From the NCBI RefSeq assembly GCF_003675385.1, contig NZ_RCWZ01000003.1:434001-498000 (forward strand): a stretch of DNA of 64,000 bases, written 5' to 3'. Under the pieces are notes generated by a model. It was not told the origin of the DNA. It did not search any database and saw only the letters and a program-made list of their open reading frames with translations. The DNA is from Mucilaginibacter kameinonensis (lineage in GTDB: Bacteria > Bacteroidota > Bacteroidia > Sphingobacteriales > Sphingobacteriaceae). How positions within the stretch are numbered: the first letter of the stretch is position 1; every line of letters starts with the position of its first letter. The translations under genes were made by a program, and so were the position numbers. Positions 6,373-15,385 of this stretch are shown here, piece after piece.

Positions 6373-7566
6373 ATGAAAAAAGTAGTATTAGCTTATAGCG
6401 GAGGTTTAGATACCTCATTTTGCTGTATTTATTTAACACAGGATCTTGGTTATGAGGTTCATTCCGTTATTGTAAATACCGGCGGTTTTAGCGAGGAAGA
6501 GTTAAAAGGCGTTGAAGAACGTGCTTATAAAATGGGTGTTACTTCGCACCATGTGGTTGATGAAACCGAGAACTTTTACAATACCTGCGTACGCTTTTTA
6601 ATTTACGGTAACGTATTAAAAAACAACACCTACCCGCTATCTGTAAGTGCCGAGCGCGTAAGCCAGGCTACTGCTATTGCTAACTACGCTAAAGAAATTG
6701 GTGCTGAGTCTGTAGCTCACGGTAGCACCGGTGCAGGTAATGACCAGGTGCGTTTTGATATGATCTTCAATATCCTTGTACCTGATATCAAGATCATCAC
6801 CCCTATCCGTGATTTGAAACTGAGCCGTGAAGCAGAGATCGAATACCTGAAAAAACACGGTGTTGATATGAACTTTGAGAAAGCTAAATATTCTATCAAC
6901 AAAGGTATCTGGGGTACATCTGTAGGCGGTAAAGAAACACTTACCTCAAACCTGGGCCTACCTGAAGAAGCCTGGCCTACTCAGGTTACCGAATCAGAAG
7001 TTAAAGATCTTGAGCTTGTCTTTGAAAAAGGTGAACTGGTTGCCATCAACGGCGAACAATACGATCACCCAACTAAAGCTATCCAGGCCTTGCAGGCTAT
7101 CGCTCAGCCTTATGGCGTTGGCAGGGATATCCATGTTGGTGATACTATTATCGGTATTAAAGGTCGCGTTGGCTTTGAAGCCGCAGCTCCAATGATCATC
7201 ATTAAAGCTCACCATACTTTAGAGAAACACGTATTGACCAAATGGCAGCTTACATGGAAAGATCAGTTATCATCTTTCTATGGCAACTGGCTGCATGAAG
7301 GTCAGTTCCATGACCCTATCATGCGCAACATGGAAGCTTTTTTAACTGATACACAGAAAAATGTTACCGGTAAAGTATTTGTTCAGTTGCACCCATATCG
7401 CTTCCAGGTAATTGGTATCGAATCACCTTATGATTTGATGTCGAACAAATTTGGCAGCTACGGCGAAATGAACAATGCATGGAGTGGCGAAGACGTTAAA
7501 GGTTTCTCAAAAATATTTGGCAACCAGGTAATGATCTACCACAAGGTTAACGGCCAAAATGATTAA
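6373..7566 (+). CDS. argG: Argininosuccinate synthase
   Basis: This enzyme joins citrulline and aspartate with ATP to form argininosuccinate, the penultimate step of arginine synthesis. The 397-aa length is normal. The ATP-pyrophosphatase loop SGGLDTS is at 9-15, and GSTGAGNDQVRF (near 117) is the conserved substrate-binding segment. The start is ATG, 5 bases after the right arm of the flanking repeat, so the repeat provides part of its ribosome-binding region. Its end overlaps the cupin gene by 8 bases, which suggests translational coupling. argH, which would use its product, is not in this window. Confidence 0.97.
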   Translation: MKKVVLAYSGGLDTSFCCIYLTQDLGYEVHSVIVNTGGFSEEELKGVEERAYKMGVTSHHVVDETENFYNTCVRFLIYGNVLKNNTYPLSVSAERVSQATAIANYAKEIGAESVAHGSTGAGNDQVRFDMIFNILVPDIKIITPIRDLKLSREAEIEYLKKHGVDMNFEKAKYSINKGIWGTSVGGKETLTSNLGLPEEAWPTQVTESEVKDLELVFEKGELVAINGEQYDHPTKAIQALQAIAQPYGVGRDIHVGDTIIGIKGRVGFEAAAPMIIIKAHHTLEKHVLTKWQLTWKDQLSSFYGNWLHEGQFHDPIMRNMEAFLTDTQKNVTGKVFVQLHPYRFQVIGIESPYDLMSNKFGSYGEMNNAWSGEDVKGFSKIFGNQVMIYHKVNGQND

Positions 7567-7912
7567 TACAGCGTTTTCAAAAAGTGAATGCCTAAAGCAT
7601 TATAACTGGGGCGACGATTGTCATGGATGGACCTTCATTGATACAGAAGCGTTATCCGTTAAGCAGGAGTTAATGCCACCAGACACTGCCGAACAATTGC
7701 ATTATCACGAGAAAGCTACACAGGTATTTTTCATTTTAAAAGGACGTGCTACATTTTCGATAGACGGCGAGGTTACAGTATTGAAGCCAGAACAGGGCAT
7801 CGAGATCCATCCCGGTCAAAAGCATTTTATCGGCAATAACGACCGGAGCGATCTTGAGTTTATTTTATATTCATATCCATCTACAAACAATGACAGAATT
7901 GAAATCAAATAA
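7559..7912 (+). CDS. Cupin domain protein in the arginine operon
   Basis: A 117-aa single-domain cupin. It shows HYHEKATQVFFILKGRATF (about 48-66, cupin motif 1) and a G-x-E-I-H-P-G-Q-K-H segment (about 80-89, motif 2), with candidate metal-binding histidines. It overlaps argG by 8 bases and argC by 23 bases, so the three are tightly coupled. Small cupins can be sensors, isomerases or oxygenases, and no specific reaction can be assigned. Its place inside the operon suggests a role tied to arginine metabolism, but this is inference. Confidence 0.8.
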   Translation: MINTAFSKSECLKHYNWGDDCHGWTFIDTEALSVKQELMPPDTAEQLHYHEKATQVFFILKGRATFSIDGEVTVLKPEQGIEIHPGQKHFIGNNDRSDLEFILYSYPSTNNDRIEIK

Positions 7913-8888
7913 GGTGCGTGCAGGCATAGTTGGCGGAGCGGGATACACCGGGGGCGAAATGCTTCGGATCCTGATAAACCATCCTAACGTGGAGATAGCT
8001 TTTGTTCACAGTAACAGCAACGCTGGTAACTATGTTTACGAAGTACATACCGACCTGTTTGGCGATACCGATCTGAAATTTGCCGCCGAACTTTCTACCG
8101 ATGTTGACGTACTTTTCCTTTGTGTTGGCCATGGCGATGCCAAAAAGTTTCTGGAAGCAAACGCTATCCCCAATACGGTTAAGATCATTGACCTGAGCCA
8201 GGATTTCAGGCTCAATCAAAACTCAACTTTAAATGGCAAAAACTTTGTTTATGGCTTACCTGAATTAAACCGTGAGGCCATTAAAACGGCTGCTAATATT
8301 GCTAACCCGGGATGCTTTGCTACCTGTTTGCAATTGGGACTGCTCCCTTTAGCTTCAAAAGGCTTGTTAAATAATGAAGTGCACGTTACCGCTACAACAG
8401 GTTCCACCGGTGCGGGGCAAAGCTTATCGCCCACCTCACACTTTACCTGGCGTAACGATAACCTCTCTGTTTACAAAGCATTCAGTCACCAGCATTTGAA
8501 TGAGATTGGTCAGTCGTTAAGGCAGTTACAAGCCGGCTTTGATAAGGCTATCAACTTCATACCTTACCGTGGCGATTTTACCCGCGGCATTATTGCTTCA
8601 ATTTATACCGAAAGCGATTTAAGCGAAGAAGAGGCTTTAGCACTTTACCAAAGTTATTACGAGGGTCATCCGTTTACGCATGTAACTAACCGCAATATCG
8701 ATCTAAAGCAGATTGTAAACACCAACAAATGCTTTATCCAGGTAAAAAAACACGATAACAAAATATTCATTATCAGCATAATGGATAACTTACTTAAAGG
8801 CGCATCAGGCCAGGCAGTACAGAACATGAACTTATTGTTCGGACTGAACGAGCGCGCAGGCTTACGACTTAAGGCGATCGGCTTTTAA
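7890..8888 (+). CDS. argC: N-acyl-gamma-glutamyl-phosphate reductase
   Basis: NADPH-dependent reduction of N-acylglutamyl phosphate to the semialdehyde. The ATG at 7890 (MTELKSNKVRAGIVGG) gives 332 aa and places the nucleotide-binding GIVGGAGYTGGE near residues 12-23. An upstream in-frame start at 7854 would add 12 non-conserved residues. The catalytic cysteine is C142 in NPGCFAT, and a conserved histidine lies in SHQHLNE. The gene overlaps the cupin by 23 bases. In this pathway it probably acts on the succinylated or acetylated intermediate made by the first enzyme. Confidence 0.96.
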   Translation: MTELKSNKVRAGIVGGAGYTGGEMLRILINHPNVEIAFVHSNSNAGNYVYEVHTDLFGDTDLKFAAELSTDVDVLFLCVGHGDAKKFLEANAIPNTVKIIDLSQDFRLNQNSTLNGKNFVYGLPELNREAIKTAANIANPGCFATCLQLGLLPLASKGLLNNEVHVTATTGSTGAGQSLSPTSHFTWRNDNLSVYKAFSHQHLNEIGQSLRQLQAGFDKAINFIPYRGDFTRGIIASIYTESDLSEEEALALYQSYYEGHPFTHVTNRNIDLKQIVNTNKCFIQVKKHDNKIFIISIMDNLLKGASGQAVQNMNLLFGLNERAGLRLKAIGF

Positions 8889-8956
8889 CGGAGCTGCTCG
8901 CCGAATTCTGAAAGTTCTGTTATTAATTAAGTACTAATTTTTATCCCATTTAAGCA

Positions 8957-10084
8957 ATGAATCTATTTGACGTATATCCTATAAATCCCATCAACATAGT
9001 AAGAGGCCAAGGAAGTTTAGTGTACGATAATCACGATACTGAATATCTTGACATGTACGGTGGTCATGCTGTAATCTCAATTGGTCACACGCACCCTCAT
9101 TATGTAAAAAGATTAGAAGATCAATTACATAAGCTTGGCTTTTATTCTAACTCTATTGAGATTCCGATTCAGAAAGAATTAGCCGAAAAGTTAGGTAAGG
9201 TTTCAGGCAAGGAAGATTACCAGTTATTCCTGTGTAATTCTGGCGCTGAAGCAAATGAGAATGCTTTAAAACTGGCTTCCTTTTACAACGGTAAAAAGAA
9301 AGTTATCGCTTTCAGCAAATCATTTCATGGCCGTACTTCGTTAGCTGTTGCTGTAACTGATAACCCTAAGATCGTTGCCCCTATCAACGAAACTGACAAT
9401 GTGATCTTTTTGCCATGGGCAGATGAAGCAGCTTTAGAAGAAGCCTTTAAAAACAACGAAATTTCTTCGGTAATTATTGAAGGTATTCAGGGCGTAGGCG
9501 GCATCCAGGTTGCCCCTGAAAGCTTCCTGCAAAAGATCCGTTCATTGTGCGACCAGTACAATGCCGTATTTATTGCCGATTCGGTTCAATGCGGTTACGG
9601 TCGTACCGGTAAATTTTTCTCGCATGATTTTGCTGGTGTTGATGCCGATATCTACAGTATGGCTAAAGGCATGGGTAATGGTTTCCCTGTTGGGGGCATT
9701 ATTATCTCGCCAAAAATCCAGCCTGCTTACGGCATGTTAGGTACTACTTTTGGAGGCAATCACCTGGCTTGCGCCGCAGGTTTAGCTGTTCTTGAAACCA
9801 TTGAACAAGATAACCTGTTTCAAAATGCGGCTGAAGTTGGTGGTTACTTGATAAAAGAGCTTAACAAGTTGGAGCAGGTTAAAGAAGTTCGTGGTCGCGG
9901 TTTGATGATCGGTATCGAATTACCTGAGGAATTAGCCCATGCCCGTAAAGAACTGTTAAACAAGCACCACATATTTACAGGCGAAGCCAAACCCAACGTG
10001 ATCAGGCTGTTACCTGCGTTAAACTTAACCAAGGCCCATGCTGATAGGTTCCTGGAAGCTTTTGTAAATGTATTGAATCAATAA
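8957..10084 (+). CDS. argD: N-acylornithine aminotransferase (class III)
   Basis: A PLP-dependent transaminase of 375 aa that converts N-acylglutamate semialdehyde and glutamate to N-acylornithine. The PLP lysine is K237 in YSMAKGMGNG, with D208 for the pyridine nitrogen (IADSVQCGYGR) and the phosphate-binding NSGAEANE near 94-101. The usual E-P-x-Q-G-E-G-G segment reads EGIQGVGG here, and D-E-V-Q reads DSVQ. It lies 68 bases after argC and 21 before argF', in the same operon. Whether it takes acetyl or succinyl substrates cannot be read from the sequence. Confidence 0.95.
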   Translation: MNLFDVYPINPINIVRGQGSLVYDNHDTEYLDMYGGHAVISIGHTHPHYVKRLEDQLHKLGFYSNSIEIPIQKELAEKLGKVSGKEDYQLFLCNSGAEANENALKLASFYNGKKKVIAFSKSFHGRTSLAVAVTDNPKIVAPINETDNVIFLPWADEAALEEAFKNNEISSVIIEGIQGVGGIQVAPESFLQKIRSLCDQYNAVFIADSVQCGYGRTGKFFSHDFAGVDADIYSMAKGMGNGFPVGGIIISPKIQPAYGMLGTTFGGNHLACAAGLAVLETIEQDNLFQNAAEVGGYLIKELNKLEQVKEVRGRGLMIGIELPEELAHARKELLNKHHIFTGEAKPNVIRLLPALNLTKAHADRFLEAFVNVLNQ

Positions 10085-10105
10085 TCCGCTATAATATTCA
10101 AACCA

Positions 10106-11053
10106 ATGAAATTATTTTCTTCTGTTAATGACGTAACTGACGTTAACGCACTTGTAAAAGAGGCATTGGCGCTTAAGCAGGATCCATTTGCCCATCAGCA
10201 ACTTGGTAAAAATAAAACGCTTGCCCTGGTATTTTTAAACCCGAGTCTGCGTACCCGTATGAGTACACAAAAAGCAGCCATGAACCTTGGTATGAACGTA
10301 ATGGTGCTTAATATAGACAAGGAAGGTTGGGCATTGGAACTGCGCGACGGTGTAATTATGGATGGCACTACAGTTGAGCATATCCGTGAAGCCGCAGGTG
10401 TTATGGGTCAATATGCTGATATTATTGGTGTACGTTCGTTCCCCGGCTTAAGAAATCGTGAGGAAGATTACAGCGAGATGATTTTTAATAAGTTTGTGGA
10501 GTTTTGCAAAGTGCCGGTTGTGAGCCTGGAATCGGCAACCCGTCACCCGCTGCAAAGCCTGGCCGATTTAATTACCATTGAAGAGCTAAAGAAAACAGCA
10601 CGTCCTAAAGTGGTATTAACCTGGGCACCGCATATTAAACCACTACCTCAAGCTGTTCCGAACTCGTTTTCGGAATGGATGTGCAAAGCTGATGTTGATT
10701 TTACCATTGTACAGCCTAAAGGCTATGAACTTTGTACTGATTTTACGCAAGGTGCAAACATCAGCTATAATCAGGACGAGGCTTTAGCCGGGGCAGATTT
10801 CATCTACGTAAAAAACTGGTCGGCTTATGAGCCTTATGGTAACATATTGGGCAAACATGAAGAATGGATGCTTACCAACAAAAAGCTGGAGCAAACCAAC
10901 AATGCCAAAGTAATGCATTGTTTACCGGTACGCCGTAACCTGGAGCTTTCTGACGAAATATTAGACGGCCCAAGCTCAATTGTGGTACACGAAGCCGGCA
11001 ATCGCGTCTGGGCGGCCCAAGCTGTGCTAAAACAGATGCTGGAAAGTTTGTAA
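10106..11053 (+). CDS. argF': N-succinyl/N-acetylornithine carbamoyltransferase
   Basis: This 315-aa transcarbamylase belongs to the Bacteroidota/Xanthomonas branch that carbamoylates N-acylornithine instead of ornithine. The carbamoyl-phosphate loop is SLRTR (47-51); HPLQSLADL and HCLPVRRN follow at the usual places. The residue that decides acyl specificity is V90 by alignment (MDGTTVEHI). In Bacteroides fragilis it is proline with N-succinylornithine specificity, in Xanthomonas glutamate with N-acetylornithine specificity, and exchanging that glutamate for Ser, Pro or Val is reported to switch to succinylornithine. Val90 therefore points to succinylated intermediates. It is the last gene before a strong terminator. 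Confidence 0.94.
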   Translation: MKLFSSVNDVTDVNALVKEALALKQDPFAHQQLGKNKTLALVFLNPSLRTRMSTQKAAMNLGMNVMVLNIDKEGWALELRDGVIMDGTTVEHIREAAGVMGQYADIIGVRSFPGLRNREEDYSEMIFNKFVEFCKVPVVSLESATRHPLQSLADLITIEELKKTARPKVVLTWAPHIKPLPQAVPNSFSEWMCKADVDFTIVQPKGYELCTDFTQGANISYNQDEALAGADFIYVKNWSAYEPYGNILGKHEEWMLTNKKLEQTNNAKVMHCLPVRRNLELSDEILDGPSSIVVHEAGNRVWAAQAVLKQMLESL

Positions 11054-11070
11054 ATAAAGTACTTTTATAT

Positions 11071-11118
11071 AAGCACGAGTCAGACTGCGTCAGTCTTGAC
11101 TCGTGCTTCTTCCCTTCT
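11071..11118 (+). terminator. Terminator after argF'
   Basis: Near-perfect hairpin whose arms begin and end AAGCACGAGTC / GACTCGTGCTT (11071-11108), with pyrimidine-rich DNA behind it. It closes the first block of arginine genes. Confidence 0.75.
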
Positions 11119-11134
11119 TTAATCTTTTCTCCAG

Positions 11135-11743
11135 ATGTACACTCCTAAACATTTTCAGTTAACAGATGAGCAGGAAGCCATCAACTTTATGCGGCGCTAT
11201 AGTTTTGCTACTATCGTTACAGCCACCGATAATGTTCCGTTTGCAACCCATATTCCCTTTTTGGTAAGCAAACGCGATGACAAAATTGTACTGTCGTCTC
11301 ATTTCGCTAAGGCCAATCCCCAGGCAAATGAAATTATTGGGAAAGATATTTTGGTGATATTTACCGAGCCTCATGCTTACATATCGCCCAAGCATTACGA
11401 AAAGGATACCAACGTACCTACCTGGAATTACATTGCGGTGCATGCCTATGGCAAAGCGACAATTTTGCCTGAAGGTGAACAAACTGCCAATCTGTTAGTC
11501 CAAATGATTAGCAACTATGAGGCCGATTACCTCATCCAATGGAATAACCTACCCGACGAGTACAAGCAACGGATGATGAAAGGTATTGTAGCTTTTGAAA
11601 TCATAGTTGACGATCTTCAGGGTAAACAAAAGCTGAGTCAAAACCGTAGCGAAGTGGAGCGGGAGAATATCACCAAAGCATTAAGTAATAGTAGTGATAC
11701 GGTTGAAGCAGAGATCGGTAAATACATGTCGCATATTAAGTAA
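11135..11743 (+). CDS. PaiB-like FMN-binding split-barrel protein
   Basis: A 202-aa protein of the PaiB / FMN-binding negative transcriptional regulator family. It starts MYTPKHFQL and shows the family segments THIPFL, the EPHAYISPKHYE-like loop (near 87-98) and VPTWNY. Such proteins have a flavin-reductase-like split barrel; in Bacillus, PaiB was linked to repression of sporulation and protease genes, but direct DNA binding is poorly supported. It starts 17 bases after the argF' terminator and may have its own promoter. It converges with the antiporter gene, 3 bases between the stops. Confidence 0.85.
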   Translation: MYTPKHFQLTDEQEAINFMRRYSFATIVTATDNVPFATHIPFLVSKRDDKIVLSSHFAKANPQANEIIGKDILVIFTEPHAYISPKHYEKDTNVPTWNYIAVHAYGKATILPEGEQTANLLVQMISNYEADYLIQWNNLPDEYKQRMMKGIVAFEIIVDDLQGKQKLSQNRSEVERENITKALSNSSDTVEAEIGKYMSHIK

Positions 11744-11746
11744 GCG

Positions 11747-12994
11747 CTATCCTTCCACCTTTCTTGATGCCCGGTTAATCATAGCATTGAGCGTTAATCC
11801 CTGTACTATTACCGAGAATATCACAATAAAATAGCTTCCCGATAAAATCAGGTGCCGGTACGGTGTATTAGGCAGCGACAAAGCCAAAGCTATGGAAATA
11901 CCCCCGCGCAATCCCGCCCAGGTCATGATATTGATATTACTATAGTTTACCTTAAGGGTTTGTTTTAAAAACGTGAGCGGTAACGCTATACTAAGCCAAC
12001 GCGCTATTAGTACAGTAATAATAGAAATACTCCCCGTAACCCAATAATTATTTACAAAGGGCAGGTTAACCAGCTGCAGACCGATCATCACAAATAGAAT
12101 GGTGTTCAGTATCTCATCAACCAATTTCCAGAATTTTTCAAGCGCCTCGTGCGATTTTTCTTTATTGTCCTGATTAATAGATTGCCCTCCTGCAAATAAT
12201 CCAGCTACAACAACCGATAGCGGAAGTGAAAAACCAATTAATACAGCTAATACCGACAAGCCCATTACCAGTGCCAGCGAGATCAATACAATGGTCTGAA
12301 AATCTTTAACGGCGTGCATCAACCGGTGAGCAATGTAACCTAAGATAGCTCCGGCTACTACCCCTCCGATAATTTCCTTTACTATTAGTACTGTCACTTT
12401 GGCCAGCTCAATTTTCTCTTCGCCTACACGGGCTATTTCCAGTATGATCACAAACAGGATAAGGCCTATCCCATCGTTAAACAGGGATTCGCCCGAAATA
12501 ATGGTTTCAAGGTTGGCAGGCAATTTCGAGTTACGGATAATTGCCGATACAGCTACCGGATCAGTTGGCGAGATCAAAGCGCCGAACAACAGGCAATAGA
12601 TCAATGGCATGTGGATATGAAAAACCGGGGCTGCATAAAACAACAGGAACCCAAATACGGCTGTTGAAATAATTACGCCCAAGGTGCTCAGTACAAATAC
12701 CGGTCGCATTTCTTTTTTCAGCTTCCGGCCATCCAGGTTAAATGAGCTTGAAAAAAGCAGAAAACCAAGCAGGATATTCAACACCGCTTTTGAAAAATTG
12801 ATACTTTTAGCCAGCGCACCAAGATAATCGGCAATTGCCGAATCAACCTTATCGACAATAAGTATGGTTATAGATGTGATGGTTGCCAGCAGCACAATGC
12901 CAATTGTACCCGGCAGCTTAATAAAGCGCGCGTTCAGGTATGAGAAAACCGCGCTGACAATAACAAGTAAAGCAATTACAACAAACAGATCCAT
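11747..12994 (-). CDS. Na+/H+ antiporter, CPA1 (NhaP) family
   Basis: A 415-aa integral membrane protein with about twelve hydrophobic helices that exchanges Na+ or K+ for H+ across the inner membrane. Typical CPA1 motifs are LISPTDPVAVSA (near 140-151) and SLFNDGIGLI (near 170-179), containing the ion-binding Asp residues. It lacks the long cytoplasmic C-terminal domain of larger relatives. It lies downstream of the NDH-2 gene on the same strand with 42 bases between, so the two may be co-transcribed and linked through ion and proton balance. Confidence 0.92.
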   Translation of the reverse strand: MDLFVVIALLVIVSAVFSYLNARFIKLPGTIGIVLLATITSITILIVDKVDSAIADYLGALAKSINFSKAVLNILLGFLLFSSSFNLDGRKLKKEMRPVFVLSTLGVIISTAVFGFLLFYAAPVFHIHMPLIYCLLFGALISPTDPVAVSAIIRNSKLPANLETIISGESLFNDGIGLILFVIILEIARVGEEKIELAKVTVLIVKEIIGGVVAGAILGYIAHRLMHAVKDFQTIVLISLALVMGLSVLAVLIGFSLPLSVVVAGLFAGGQSINQDNKEKSHEALEKFWKLVDEILNTILFVMIGLQLVNLPFVNNYWVTGSISIITVLIARWLSIALPLTFLKQTLKVNYSNINIMTWAGLRGGISIALALSLPNTPYRHLILSGSYFIVIFSVIVQGLTLNAMINRASRKVEG

Positions 12995-13036
12995 AAATAC
13001 TTACAAGTAAGGATTTAAAAGAACTATTGTTTGTAA

Positions 13037-14335
13037 CTATCTTGATTCAGGATCTGTCATCCGGGTTTCATTGTCAAAAAAGCGCACGATCAGTCTGTTA
13101 TCGCTGTTTTTGGTGAAATAGTTAATGGCCCAGCTAAAAAATATGATCCCCTTATTGGTAAAGCCTGCAAGCGACATGATATGCACAAAGCCCCATACCA
13201 GCCAGGCAAAAAATCCCTGGAAATGAATTTTCCCTAAATCGGCTACAGCTTTATTCCGGCCGATAGTTGCCAATGAACCCTTATCACGGTATTTAAAGGG
13301 CTTCAGCGGCTGACGCTCAAACATGCGGTAAACGTTTTCGCCAAGATTTTGCCCCTGCTGAATAGCTACCGGCGCAACACCGGGATGCCCGTTTGGATAT
13401 TCATCGGTGATCATGGCGGCAACATCGCCTATGGCATAAATATTTTCGTAGCCCTTTACCTTGTTAAACTCATCAACCAGGATCCGGTTACCTCGCACTA
13501 TATTATCAGCAGAAATCCCCTCCGGCACCTCGCCCTTTACCCCTGCCGCCCAAAGTACGTTACGGGTTAAAAGCGATGTACCATTATCTATCTTGAGTTC
13601 GTAGCCATTATAACTTTGCACATGAGCGCTATTGTAAATGGTTACGTCCATATCTTCCAAAAACTTTTTGGCTTTTGCCCTTGCACCAGCCGAAAAGGAA
13701 GCGAGTAATTCGGCTTTGCCTTCAACAAGATAAACCCTCATGCTGTGTTTGCGTAAGCCATGATAGTCCTTCATGAGTATCAACTCGCGCATTTCGGCAA
13801 GTGCTCCAGATAATTCCACACCGGTTGGGCCTCCGCCAACAACAACAAAAGTCATCAAGGCAGCTTTTTCTTCGGGATCTTTAGATACCAGCGATGTTTC
13901 AAGATTTTGAAGGATCAGGCTCCTTAAGTTTAAAGCCTCCGGGATATTCTTCATCGGCATTGCAAAATGTTCTATCTCTTTGTTGCCGAAAAAGTTGGTA
14001 TTTGAGCCGGTAGCAATAGCCAGGTAATCGTAATAAATAGTACCGATATCGGTATCGAGTGTATTACTTTCGGGATTGATCTTCTTTACCTCAGCAAGCG
14101 CGAAGCGGAAATTATTTTGCCTGGTAAAAATCCGCCTTAAAGGGAAACCGATTGAGTCTGCAGCTATGGAGCCTCCTGCAACCTGGTACAATAAGGGCTG
14201 AAAGGTATGATAATTGTGCTTGTCGATCATCAGTACATCAACAGGCGCGTCTTTTAATTTCTTAGCTAATTGTATCCCTCCAAATCCTCCCCCAATAATT
14301 GCCACCCGTGGCCTGGTATTCTTTTTTTGCTCCAT
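13037..14335 (-). CDS. ndh: Type II NADH dehydrogenase (NDH-2)
   Basis: A 432-aa FAD protein that passes electrons from NADH to quinone without proton pumping. An FAD-binding motif, GGGFGGIQLAK, lies at 16-26, an NAD-binding motif, VVVGGGPTGVELSG, near 165-178, and the AIGDVAA segment near 302. A hydrophobic C-terminal stretch (FFAWLVWGFVHIM and following) anchors it to the membrane. The start is ATG with MEQKKNTRPRVAIIGG. It is divergent from argB, with a 190-base gap that holds promoters for both. Confidence 0.92.
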   Translation of the reverse strand: MEQKKNTRPRVAIIGGGFGGIQLAKKLKDAPVDVLMIDKHNYHTFQPLLYQVAGGSIAADSIGFPLRRIFTRQNNFRFALAEVKKINPESNTLDTDIGTIYYDYLAIATGSNTNFFGNKEIEHFAMPMKNIPEALNLRSLILQNLETSLVSKDPEEKAALMTFVVVGGGPTGVELSGALAEMRELILMKDYHGLRKHSMRVYLVEGKAELLASFSAGARAKAKKFLEDMDVTIYNSAHVQSYNGYELKIDNGTSLLTRNVLWAAGVKGEVPEGISADNIVRGNRILVDEFNKVKGYENIYAIGDVAAMITDEYPNGHPGVAPVAIQQGQNLGENVYRMFERQPLKPFKYRDKGSLATIGRNKAVADLGKIHFQGFFAWLVWGFVHIMSLAGFTNKGIIFFSWAINYFTKNSDNRLIVRFFDNETRMTDPESR

Positions 14336-14539
14336 AGATAGATATAAGCAAGGATGATGCCTTAAAGTTTTCCAATAATACTAAATCTTTCATAATCAAA
14401 TTGTAAACTTAAACTGCAAATTCAATCATTCATTTTTAAATCACTTTTTGAAAAAACACACTATATTTTCGTAATTTTAACAACTTTCTGCTCAAAAAAG
14501 TGGAAATTTGGCACTAAAAGAGTTATATTGACAGCTGGA

Positions 14540-15385
14540 ATGAATAAAATTGATACAGATCATATCAAAACGGATAAATTATCCCCTAATAAGGGCCTTT
14601 ATATAATCAAAATTGGTGGAAACGTCATCGATAACTCCGAAAACCTGTATCATTTTTTAAAGGACTTTGAAGCCCTTGATGGCCTTAAGATCCTGGTACA
14701 TGGAGGTGGAAAAGTGGCCACGCAAATGGCCGAAGATTTAGGTATCGAATCTAAAATGGTTGATGGCAGGCGCATCACCGATATTGAAACGTTAAGAGTG
14801 GTTACCATGGTTTATGGCGGCCTCATCAATAAAAATATAGTAGCGCAACTGCAACGCTTCGGCAATAATGCCATAGGCTTAACCGGCGCCGATGGTAACT
14901 TTATTAAAGCAGTTAAACGACCGGTAAAAACAATAGACTATGGCTTTGTGGGCGATATTGTTAAAGACTCTATCAATCCCGAAAACATTAGTCGCTTGCT
15001 GGAAGCAGGCTTTACCCCTGTTTTTTGCGCCATAACCCACGATGGTGAAGGGCAATTGCTAAACACCAACGCTGATACCATAGCTTCGGCCCTGGCGGTA
15101 TCGTTATCGGGATTGTATGACACCACACTGATATACTGTTTTGAGAAAAAAGGTGTGTTAAAAGATATTAATGACGAAGAATCGTTGATAAGGGAAATTA
15201 ACCCTCAGCATTATGAGGATTTAAAAGTGGAAAAGATAATACATAGCGGAATGCTGCCTAAACTTGATAATGCTTTTACTGCGATTGCTTGCGGTGTAAA
15301 AGCGGTAATTATCGGCAAATCAGATGATCTTGGTCAATTGAAGGATAACAAACCATTTGGAACACGTTTAACTAAAAACGCATGA
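14540..15385 (+). CDS. argB: N-acylglutamate kinase
   Basis: Phosphorylates N-acylglutamate with ATP, step 2 of arginine synthesis. I use the ATG at 14540 (281 aa), as the upstream TTG at 14528 adds only four residues. The amino-acid-kinase glycine motif YIIKIGGNVID lies near 24-34, and HGGGKVATQMAEDLG near 57-71 holds the acylglutamate site. It forms a separate two-gene unit with proC (4-base overlap) away from the first arginine block, separated by one same-strand and two opposite-strand genes. Confidence 0.95.
   Translation: MNKIDTDHIKTDKLSPNKGLYIIKIGGNVIDNSENLYHFLKDFEALDGLKILVHGGGKVATQMAEDLGIESKMVDGRRITDIETLRVVTMVYGGLINKNIVAQLQRFGNNAIGLTGADGNFIKAVKRPVKTIDYGFVGDIVKDSINPENISRLLEAGFTPVFCAITHDGEGQLLNTNADTIASALAVSLSGLYDTTLIYCFEKKGVLKDINDEESLIREINPQHYEDLKVEKIIHSGMLPKLDNAFTAIACGVKAVIIGKSDDLGQLKDNKPFGTRLTKNA

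Noticed and set aside
14528..14539. Earlier TTG start for argB
   Set aside because: Adds only four residues; ATG at 14540 fits the family better.
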